Positions 15,254-21,120 of a DNA stretch of 21,120 nucleotides are shown here, piece after piece. Made by a program: the position numbers and the translations under genes. The stretch comes from an uncultured Eubacteriales bacterium (GTDB lineage: Bacteria > Bacillota > Clostridia > Oscillospirales > Oscillospiraceae), in the NCBI GenBank assembly GCA_900544405.1, contig UQVA01000032.1, forward strand, positions 1 through 21,120, written 5' to 3'. Under the pieces are notes generated by a model that ran no database searches, was not told where the DNA came from, and saw only the letters and a list, made by a program, of their open reading frames with translations. Numbering within the stretch: the stretch's first letter is position 1; every line of letters starts with the position of its first letter.

Positions 15254-16972
15254 ATGGGCAGACTGCGAAAATATATCCGGCCTTATTACGCCTATATTTT
15301 CTTGGCCGTGATGATCAAGCTGTCCGGGGCGCTGCTGGAGCTGTGGATCCCGGATCTGATGGAAAAAATGCTGGATGTTTACGTGCCTTTGGGCGAAAAG
15401 CGGGGAATATGGCTCTGCGGCGGGGGCATGGTCCTCTGCGCCGCCGGATGCCTGGTCCTGAACATCATCGCCAACCGCATGAGCGCCGTCAGCTCCGGTA
15501 AAATTACGAAGGCCCTGCGCCACGACCTGTTTGCCAAGCTGGAAGGGCTGTCCGCCCGGCAGATGGATGAGCTGACCGTGTCCAGCGCCGAATCCCGGCT
15601 TACCAGCGACACCTATAACGTCAATCAGCTGCTGGCACGGGTCCAGCGGCTGGGCATCCGGGCCCCCATTCTGCTGCTGGGCGGGGTGGGCATGATGCTG
15701 CGGATGGACGTGCCGCTGGCCCTGGTTCTCATTGCCCTGCTGCCCCTCATTGTCCTCATCGTCTGGTGGGTCACGAAAACCAGTGTGCCGCTGTACACCA
15801 GACAGCAGAGCGTCCTGGACCGGGTGGTGCGGACCGTTCAGGAAAACATCACCGGCATCCGGGTCATCAAGGCCCTGAGCAAAACGGACTATGAGCGCCA
15901 GCGCTTCCGGAACGTCAACGGCGAACTGACGGACGTGGAGGAAAAGGCCGGGCGCATCACGTCCATCACCAACCCGGCGGCGACCCTGGTCCTGAATCTG
16001 GGCCTGACACTGGTGGTGGTGGCGGGGGCCTACCGGGTGAACTCCGGGGGCTGCAAAAGCGGCGTGATCGTTGCGTTTTTGCAGTATTTTACCATGATCC
16101 TGAACGCCCTTCTGGGCGTGACCCGTATTTTCATCATGTTCTCCAAGGGTCAGGCCAGCGCCAACCGGGTGGCGGATGTGCTGAACCTGCCGCCGGACCT
16201 GGAGGTATTGCCTGCGGAAAAATGCGAGGAAACGGGAAATCACATCGAATTCCGGGATGTGTCCTTCTCCTATACCGGTAAGGGCGACCACCTGGAACAC
16301 GTCAGCTTTGCCCTGAAGCACGGGGGCTGCCTGGGCATTCTTGGCCCCACCGGCGCAGGCAAAAGCACCCTGGTGAACCTGCTTTTGCGGCTTTATGACC
16401 GGCGGGAGGGGGAGATTTTGCTGGATGGCCGGGACGTCCGGACCATCCCCACGGAGGAATTGCGGAAAAAATTCGGCGTGGTATTCCAGAATGATTTCGT
16501 CATGCGGGGGACCATCGGAGAGAATATTTCTTTCTTCCGGGGACTGCCGGAGGAGGACCTGACCCACGCCGCCGGGGCCGCTCAGGCGGGCTTTATCGCC
16601 GAAAAAGAGGGCGGCATGGCTGCCGAGGTTACGGCCCGGGGCAATAACCTGTCCGGCGGGCAGAAGCAGCGGCTCCTGATTGCCCGTGCCTTGGCGGGAA
16701 AGCCGGATATTCTGGTGCTGGACGATGCTTCCTCGGCATTGGATTACCGGACCGATGCGAACCTGCGCCACGCATTGAGCCGGGCGTACGCCGGGGTCAC
16801 GACCATTATCGTTGCCCAGCGGGTCAGTTCCCTGCGCCATGCGGATGAAATCCTGGTGCTGGATGACGGAAAAGTTCTGGGCCAGGGGACCCACGAGCAT
16901 TTGATGAATACCTGTCCGGAATATGCCCTCATCGCCCGGACCCAGATGGGCGAGGGAAAGGAGGGAGCCTGA
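15254..16972 (+). CDS. ABC exporter half-transporter, degenerate-site subunit
   Basis: The 572-residue protein joins a six-helix membrane domain (about 1-320) to an ATPase domain. Visible ATPase parts: Walker A GPTGAGKST (364-372), Q-loop VVFQND, a canonical signature LSGGQ (466-470), Walker B ILVLDD with Asp491 in place of the catalytic Glu, and Gln522 in place of the switch His (IIVAQRVSS). These two replacements mark the degenerate-site half of heterodimeric exporters such as TM287/288, LmrCD or BmrCD. The gene abuts marR with no spacer and uses TGGAGG within its end. The partner gene follows after one base. The cargo could be a drug, lipid or peptide and is not shown by sequence. Confidence 0.93.
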   Translation: MGRLRKYIRPYYAYIFLAVMIKLSGALLELWIPDLMEKMLDVYVPLGEKRGIWLCGGGMVLCAAGCLVLNIIANRMSAVSSGKITKALRHDLFAKLEGLSARQMDELTVSSAESRLTSDTYNVNQLLARVQRLGIRAPILLLGGVGMMLRMDVPLALVLIALLPLIVLIVWWVTKTSVPLYTRQQSVLDRVVRTVQENITGIRVIKALSKTDYERQRFRNVNGELTDVEEKAGRITSITNPAATLVLNLGLTLVVVAGAYRVNSGGCKSGVIVAFLQYFTMILNALLGVTRIFIMFSKGQASANRVADVLNLPPDLEVLPAEKCEETGNHIEFRDVSFSYTGKGDHLEHVSFALKHGGCLGILGPTGAGKSTLVNLLLRLYDRREGEILLDGRDVRTIPTEELRKKFGVVFQNDFVMRGTIGENISFFRGLPEEDLTHAAGAAQAGFIAEKEGGMAAEVTARGNNLSGGQKQRLLIARALAGKPDILVLDDASSALDYRTDANLRHALSRAYAGVTTIIVAQRVSSLRHADEILVLDDGKVLGQGTHEHLMNTCPEYALIARTQMGEGKEGA

Positions 16973-16973
16973 C

Positions 16974-18731
16974 ATGGAAAAGAAGAAAAAAAGCTGGCTC
17001 CTGCGGCGGCTCTGGCAGTATCTGGGCCGGAACCGGGCTATGCTGGCCCTGGCGCTGGCTCTGTCCATCGGGTCCAGCCTTTTGAGCCTCTATGGACCCA
17101 AGCTGTCCGGCCGGGCCATCAACGCCATTGACCTGGGGGCAGGGCAGGTGGATTTCGACACGGTGTTCCGCTGCGCCATTTTCATGGCGATTTGCTACGC
17201 CTGCTCGGCGGGGCTGACCTACCTTCTCAACGGCGTGATGATCCACCTGTCCCGGACCGTGTCCCGGCAGATGCGCCACGATATTTTTGAAAATCTTACG
17301 TTATTGCCGGTGGGCTTCTTCGACCGGTATCAGACCGGCGATCTCATCAGTATCCTTACCTACGATGTGGACACGGTGAACCAGTCCCTGTCCTCGGACC
17401 TGCTGCAAATTTTGCAGAGTGTGGTCACGGTGACGGTGAGCTTCTTTATGATGATGTCCATTGCACCGGAGCTGGAGATCGTGTTCTTCGTAACCATCCC
17501 GGCGACGATCTTGTTTACCCGCTGGCTGGCGGGACGGGTGCGGCCGCTGTTCCGCAAGCGCAGCGGCAAGCTGGGGGCCCTGAACGGCTTCGTGGAGGAA
17601 ATGCTTTCCGGCCAGAAAACCATCCGGGCCTACGGCCGGGAGGAAGCGGTGCTGGAAAAATTCGACGAAAAGAACGCCGAGGCGGTGGACGCCTACACCG
17701 TGGCGGAGGCCAACGGCACCGTCACCGGCCCCTGTGTGAATTTCATCAACAACGTGTCCCTGGCCATGGTGTGCCTGCTGGGCAGTATGCTCTTTCTGCA
17801 GGGCAAGCTGGGCCTGGGGGACCTGTCCAGCTTTGTCCAGTATTCCCGGAAGTTTTCCGGGCCCATCAATGAAGTGGCGAATATTATTGCCGAATTGCAA
17901 AGCGCCTTTGCCGCAGCCGAGCGGGTGTTCTCCCTCATCGATGCCGAGCCGGAGGCCCCGGATGCGGTTGGCGCCAAAGAGCTGACAAAGGTCCGGGGGG
18001 ATGTGGAACTGCGCCATGTGGACTTCGGCTACGAGCCGGGGAAGCCCATCATTCAGGACCTGTCCTTCCATGCCAAGCCCGGCAGCCTGACGGCCATTGT
18101 CGGCCCCACCGGCGCAGGCAAAACAACCATTATCAACCTTTTAATGCGCTTTTACGATGTGGATGCCGGGGAGATCCTCCTGGACGGCCAGGACATCCGG
18201 GCCCTGACCCGGGATTCCCTCCGGCGGGCCTATACCATGGTTTTGCAGGATACCTGGCTGTTCCACGGGACGATTTTCGACAACATCGCCTACGGAAAGC
18301 CGGGGGCCACCATGGAGGAGGTTGTTGCGGCGGCGAAAGCGGCTCACATTCACGGCTATATTTCCCGACTGCCCCAAGGCTATGATACGATTCTGTCCGA
18401 CAACGGCTCCTCCATTTCCAAGGGCCAGAAGCAGCTGCTGACCATCGCCCGGGCGATGCTGCTGGATGCCCATATGCTCATTCTGGACGAGGCAACCTCC
18501 AACGTGGACACCCGCACGGAGGAAAAAATTCAGCGGTCCTACCGGTCCCTGATGGCGGGCAAGACCTGCTTCGTCATTGCCCACCGGCTCAGCACCATCC
18601 GCTCGGCGGACCACATTCTGGTGCTGAACGGCGGACAGGTGGTGGAGCAGGGCACCCACGAGAGCCTTATGGCCCAAAAGGGCTTCTATTACGACCTCTA
18701 CCAGGCACAATTTGACTCCGTGGCCGGGTAG
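16974..18731 (+). CDS. ABC exporter half-transporter, catalytic-site subunit
   Basis: The 585-residue partner has the same layout. Its Walker A is GPTGAGKTT (377-385), Walker B ends MLILDE with the catalytic Glu506, and the switch is His537 in IAHRLS. Its signature is unusual: ISKGQ (481-485) instead of LSGGQ. Since each ATP site uses the Walker motifs of one subunit and the signature of the other, the pair has one complete site (this Walker set with LSGGQ of the first subunit) and one degenerate site. ATG 16974 is chosen because GGAGG precedes it and the start MEKKKKSWLLRRLW is typical. The frame is open to 16923 inside the previous gene. A terminator follows at 18775. Confidence 0.94.
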   Translation: MEKKKKSWLLRRLWQYLGRNRAMLALALALSIGSSLLSLYGPKLSGRAINAIDLGAGQVDFDTVFRCAIFMAICYACSAGLTYLLNGVMIHLSRTVSRQMRHDIFENLTLLPVGFFDRYQTGDLISILTYDVDTVNQSLSSDLLQILQSVVTVTVSFFMMMSIAPELEIVFFVTIPATILFTRWLAGRVRPLFRKRSGKLGALNGFVEEMLSGQKTIRAYGREEAVLEKFDEKNAEAVDAYTVAEANGTVTGPCVNFINNVSLAMVCLLGSMLFLQGKLGLGDLSSFVQYSRKFSGPINEVANIIAELQSAFAAAERVFSLIDAEPEAPDAVGAKELTKVRGDVELRHVDFGYEPGKPIIQDLSFHAKPGSLTAIVGPTGAGKTTIINLLMRFYDVDAGEILLDGQDIRALTRDSLRRAYTMVLQDTWLFHGTIFDNIAYGKPGATMEEVVAAAKAAHIHGYISRLPQGYDTILSDNGSSISKGQKQLLTIARAMLLDAHMLILDEATSNVDTRTEEKIQRSYRSLMAGKTCFVIAHRLSTIRSADHILVLNGGQVVEQGTHESLMAQKGFYYDLYQAQFDSVAG

Positions 18732-18774
18732 GGTATGTACATTTCGGAAAAAGCGTGGTAAACTGAAAGAAGAA

Positions 18775-18815
18775 TCCCCCGGCGGGTGCAGTTCAGATTG
18801 CGCCTCGCCGGGGGA
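18775..18815. terminator. Bidirectional terminator between exporter operon and nucleoside hydrolase
   Basis: TCCCCCGGCG (18775-18784) pairs perfectly with CGCCGGGGGA (18806-18815), and GGTGCA/TGCGCC extends the stem inside. On the plus strand GTTTCTCTTATTTTA follows. The minus-strand hydrolase gene ends at 18828, so it can serve both. Confidence 0.85.
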
Positions 18816-18827
18816 GTTTCTCTTATT

Positions 18828-19778
18828 TTACGGTTTCAGGAATGCACCGAGCAATTCCTCCACTGCCCGCTCGCTGTCCACATCCAGGCAGATGGACGCA
18901 AACGGCGCATCGATGGGTCGCTCCCGGAAGTCGGAGACCACCATGCCCCGGCACAGCGTGCCGCCGCACTCCACACGGGTGGGCAGCTTCCGGATCGTCA
19001 CCACGCTGGGGTCCACCGCCACCACCATGGCCAGGGGGTCATGGACCGGGCAGCGGTCCAGATACCGGTTATTCTGGCAGGCAAAGGCAAAATACAGCTT
19101 CAGCGCCTCACGCATATAGTCCAGAATGGGCCTGCAGTCCTCCGCCCAATACTTCTCCGCAATGTCCAGGTGCCGGGGCGTCAGGAAGGTCTTGCCGGTC
19201 ACGTCGATGCCCACCAGGGTCAAATCGAACCCGGCCAGGAACACCCGGTCCGCCGCCTCCGGGTCCCCGGCAATATTTGCCTCGCTGACCGGCGACACGT
19301 TTCCCGGCGCCCGCACGGCTCCGCCCATGACCACCACATTCTTCACCAACCGTGGGAGCGCAGGTTCCTTTTCCAACGCCAGCGCCAAATTGGTCATCCG
19401 GCCCAGAGTCACTACCGTCAATTCTCCGGGATTCTCCCGGGCCAGCCGCACGATCATGTCCCAGCCAGCCTCCGCTGCCGGTTTCTGGTCCGCCGGGGGC
19501 AGTTCCGCATTTCCAACGCCGTTGGCCCCATGGATATGAGGCACCGGACCCTCCCAGGGGCCGACCAGCGGTGCATTGGCTCCCACGGCCACCGGCACTT
19601 CATAGCCGGGCTTAGCCAGATGAATGAGCCGGATGGAATTTCCCGCCGCCTGGTAAGCGTCGATATTGCCGCAGCCGGTGGTGATGCCCAGCACCCGCAC
19701 GTCCGGGCGTTTCAGGGCAAACAGGATGGCGATGGAGTCGTCGATCCCGGTATCGCAGTCAATGAGCATTTTTATCAT
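18828..19778 (-). CDS. Nucleoside hydrolase (inosine/uridine-preferring family)
   Basis: The 316-residue protein hydrolyses the N-glycosidic bond of ribonucleosides to give base and ribose. The calcium and ribose site DCDTGIDD (residues 7-14) is intact. Further blocks are VVMGGAV followed by EANIAGDPEAA, where Glu, Asn and Asp bind ribose, and CPVHDPLA with the late His and Asp. The length is standard. AAGGAGAG precedes the ATG at good spacing, and a separate promoter lies just upstream, so expression need not depend on the XRE gene before it. The exact nucleoside preference (purine, pyrimidine or both) cannot be told, so no symbol is given. Confidence 0.93.
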   Translation of the reverse strand: MIKMLIDCDTGIDDSIAILFALKRPDVRVLGITTGCGNIDAYQAAGNSIRLIHLAKPGYEVPVAVGANAPLVGPWEGPVPHIHGANGVGNAELPPADQKPAAEAGWDMIVRLARENPGELTVVTLGRMTNLALALEKEPALPRLVKNVVVMGGAVRAPGNVSPVSEANIAGDPEAADRVFLAGFDLTLVGIDVTGKTFLTPRHLDIAEKYWAEDCRPILDYMREALKLYFAFACQNNRYLDRCPVHDPLAMVVAVDPSVVTIRKLPTRVECGGTLCRGMVVSDFRERPIDAPFASICLDVDSERAVEELLGAFLKP

Positions 19779-19801
19779 GGCAGTACTCTCCTTTTTTCCT
19801 C

Positions 19802-19830
19802 ATTTTAGTTGAGAAACGGCGTTTCGTAAA
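19802..19830 (-). promoter_or_regulatory. Promoter of the nucleoside hydrolase gene with spacer palindrome
   Basis: On the minus strand TTTACG (19825-19830) and TAAAAT (19802-19807) are 17 bp apart. Within the spacer and touching the -35 lies GAAACG-C-CGTTTC (19813-19825), a perfect 13-bp palindrome that is a likely repressor operator. The transcript would start near 19795, 17 bases before the start codon. Confidence 0.7.
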
Positions 19831-19876
19831 TGCGCCGGAGGGAGAAATTCGCCCGATAAAATTGTGCAAATTGCCG

Positions 19877-20119
19877 TCAGAGCAGTTCCTGCTCCAGGGC
19901 GTCGAATTCGGGAGTGGAGAAAAATTCGCCAAGGGTGATGCCCAGCCCGTCGCAGATCATTTTGATGGTGATGAGCTTCGGGTTCCGGCTTTTCCCGTAG
20001 AGAATGTTCTTGATGCTGGACGGCGGCAGCGCCGAGACTGTGGCCAGGCGGTTGATGGTCATGTCCCGCTGGCCGCAAAGCTGCAAGATTCGGTTCCGAA
20101 CGGCCGTTATGGTATCCAT
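19877..20119 (-). CDS. Small XRE-family HTH regulator
   Basis: The 80-residue protein is almost all helix-turn-helix: MTINRLATVSALPPSSIKNI followed by LYGKSRNPKLITIKMICDGLGITLGEFF, the Cro/CI-type five-helix unit. It ends in an acidic tail. The second of two near ATGs (20119) is chosen, because GGAGG is only 1 base from the first (20125) and 7 from the second. It may repress its own divergent region, which is rich in repeats. It precedes the nucleoside hydrolase gene on the same strand with 98 bases between. Confidence 0.88.
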   Translation of the reverse strand: MDTITAVRNRILQLCGQRDMTINRLATVSALPPSSIKNILYGKSRNPKLITIKMICDGLGITLGEFFSTPEFDALEQELL

Positions 20120-20130
20120 TTTCATGCCTC

Positions 20131-20216
20131 CAATTGTTTTTCTGGAAATAGAATAAACAATTGACTTGCATTTTATAGGCTACCCATGCTACTATATAGG
20201 CTATACAAAGCCTATT
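20131..20216. promoter_or_regulatory. Divergent control region with repeated TATAGGCTA sites
   Basis: TATAGGCTA occurs at 20174-20182 and 20195-20203, exactly 21 bp (two helical turns) apart. TAGGCT-N6-AGCCTA (20197-20214) adds an inverted half site. CAATTGTTT (20131-20139) and AAACAATTG (20155-20163) form a further 9-bp inverted repeat. A plus-strand promoter fits: TTGCAT (20166-20171), 18 bp, TACTAT (20190-20195) with an upstream TG. The sites lie around it and suit binding by the adjacent XRE regulator. Confidence 0.6.
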
Positions 20217-20229
20217 AAAGGAGAACGGT

Positions 20230-20376
20230 ATGGACACAGAAGAACTGACACCGGGCAAGGGTGGGGCAGACTGCCTGTATAATGGTCTGCACGAAGGCTA
20301 TGAATGTGCCTGCGACGAGTGCGATTTTTACTTGGAGTGTTATCCGGACTGGCGGAAATTTGGGGAATACAGGTAA
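20230..20376 (+). CDS. 48-residue Cys-rich acidic protein, unknown function
   Basis: The frame runs ATG to TAA with AAAGGAG 6 bases upstream and a promoter in front, so it is probably translated. The product has five cysteines: Cys15, then C-A-C-D-E-C at 26-31, and Cys37. Many acidic and aromatic residues surround them (CDFYLECYPDW). The CxCxxC cluster suggests metal or iron-sulfur binding or a redox role; no signal peptide or membrane segment is present. It diverges from the XRE gene and shares its control region. The next gene, 47 bases on, encodes an HTH/superoxide-reductase-like protein, so a link to metals or oxygen stress is possible. I do not recognise the family. Confidence 0.65.
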   Translation: MDTEELTPGKGGADCLYNGLHEGYECACDECDFYLECYPDWRKFGEYR

Positions 20377-20423
20377 TTCCGAATTCTACCAACCGTAGGT
20401 AGCAATTTCCCTGACCGGATGGT

Positions 20424-20990
20424 ATGATAAGGCCACGAAAGGCCCTGCGGGAAAAGCGCCGCCTTACCCAGGCGGCCCCGGCAGAAAAGCTGAACGTCAG
20501 CGACAAGGCCGTCTCAAAATTGGAGACCGGCAAGGGCTATCCGGACATTTCCCTGCTGGAGCCGCTGGCGGCGGCTCTGGGGGTGTCCCTGACGGAGCTG
20601 CTGGCCGGGTCGGCGGTGGAGAACGCAAACGTGAGCGCCAATATGCTCCGCAGTCATTTTTATGTGTGCCCGGTCTGCGGCAATGTGCTGCACAGCATGG
20701 GGGCTGCGGCGGTGTCCTGCCACGGCATCGCCCTGCCGCCGCTGGAAGCCGAGGAGGCCGGGGAGGCCATCCGGGTGGAATGTGTGGAGGACGAGTACCT
20801 GGTCAGTGTGGACCACGAAATGGTCAAGGGCCACTATATTTCCTTTCTGGCGGTGGAGTCCTGCGACCGGCTGCAGCTGGTGAAACTCTACCCGGAGGGA
20901 CCGGCCCAGGCCCGCTTTGCCCGCAGCGGTGTCAGGAAGGTGCTCGCCTGCTGCAACCGGGACGGGCTGATGGAGAAGAAGGTAAAGTAA
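20424..20990 (+). CDS. XRE-type HTH protein fused to a superoxide-reductase-like domain
   Basis: The 188-residue protein has a Cro/CI HTH at about residues 3-62 (NVSDKAVSKLETGKGYPDISL). A desulforedoxin-like zinc knuckle follows, with Cys82, Cys85, Cys99 and His100. The C-terminal part resembles desulfoferrodoxin (superoxide reductase): His131 and His137 keep the H-x5-H spacing of the iron site, and Cys177 sits at the Cys ligand place. The last His ligand is Asp180 (CNRDG instead of CNxHG), and the early His is not found. Iron catalysis is therefore doubtful and a sensing or structural role more likely. No good ribosome site precedes the ATG, and a stop lies 12 bases upstream. Pro19 within an HTH helix and Leu33 where Trp is usual hint at decay. 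Confidence 0.7.
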   Translation: MIRPRKALREKRRLTQAAPAEKLNVSDKAVSKLETGKGYPDISLLEPLAAALGVSLTELLAGSAVENANVSANMLRSHFYVCPVCGNVLHSMGAAAVSCHGIALPPLEAEEAGEAIRVECVEDEYLVSVDHEMVKGHYISFLAVESCDRLQLVKLYPEGPAQARFARSGVRKVLACCNRDGLMEKKVK

Positions 20991-21062
20991 GCCATCCCCG
21001 GCGAAGATTTGCAGGGTCGGCGGCTCGCTCGAATTCTATACGCCGAAACAGGGTGGCGTAAG

Positions 21063-21120
21063 CCTCCCCTGTGTAGGGGGAGGTGGCTGCCCTTTAGGGC
21101 AGCCGGAGGGGGTGTACGGT
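21063..21120 (+). repeat. Dispersed double-hairpin repeat, copy C (reaches window end)
   Basis: The outer palindrome CCTCCCC-N7-GGGGAGG (21063-21083) is followed by GGCTGCCC-TTTA-GGGCAGCC (21085-21104) and GGAGGGGGTGTACGGT. Its last 19 bases are the reverse complement of 7558-7576. The repeat may continue beyond the window. Bases 20991-21062 show no gene. Confidence 0.8.

Noticed and set aside
19800..20258. A 152-codon minus-strand frame overlapping the small XRE gene
   Set aside because: It is another frame over the XRE coding region and the divergent promoter, has no ribosome site and no family pattern. The XRE frame explains the region better.

Overview
The window is GC-rich, densely coding DNA from a low-redundancy Firmicutes-type genome. 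Strong AGGAGG-type ribosome sites, lipobox signal peptides, UTRA-type GntR and MarR regulators and a CUT1 sugar ABC transporter without its own ATPase all fit a gut Clostridia member, probably Oscillospiraceae or Ruminococcaceae. The repeat family in the intergenic regions looks like the palindromic dispersed repeats I associate with that group. The species cannot be named from the sequence alone.

Layout. (1) 1-10192 is a carbohydrate-use locus. A GntR/HutC regulator (minus strand) is divergent from a lipoprotein sugar-binding protein, two permeases, a six-helix YesL-like membrane protein and a 612-residue FAD-dependent oxidoreductase with a C-terminal beta-sandwich-like extension. A 475-base gap full of palindromic repeats follows, then a TIM-barrel sugar isomerase/epimerase and an FGGY kinase of the ribulokinase type whose genes overlap by 4 bases. 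A strong bidirectional terminator closes the locus. The likely scheme is import of a sugar or polyol, then oxidation, isomerisation and phosphorylation. The substrate is unknown and no aldolase or phospho-epimerase is present. (2) 10201-14686, minus strand, carries an M3-like zinc metallopeptidase lipoprotein followed by proB, proA and proC, the complete glutamate-to-proline pathway. (3) 14758-18815 carries a MarR regulator and the two halves of a heterodimeric ABC exporter in one tight operon. A perfect 19-bp palindrome fills the spacer of its promoter. (4) 18828-21120 holds a nucleoside hydrolase and a small XRE regulator (minus), a divergent 48-codon Cys-rich protein, and an HTH protein fused to a superoxide-reductase-like domain with lost metal ligands. 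A copy of the dispersed repeat ends the window.

The parts most worth following up are the oxidoreductase-isomerase-kinase cassette, the dispersed repeats with covarying stems (two copies of one repeat in inverse orientation bracket the transporter operon), the promoters with palindromes inside the spacer, and the Cys-rich mini-protein next to the HTH/superoxide-reductase-like fusion. I saw no tRNA, rRNA, CRISPR array, insertion sequence or phage gene.
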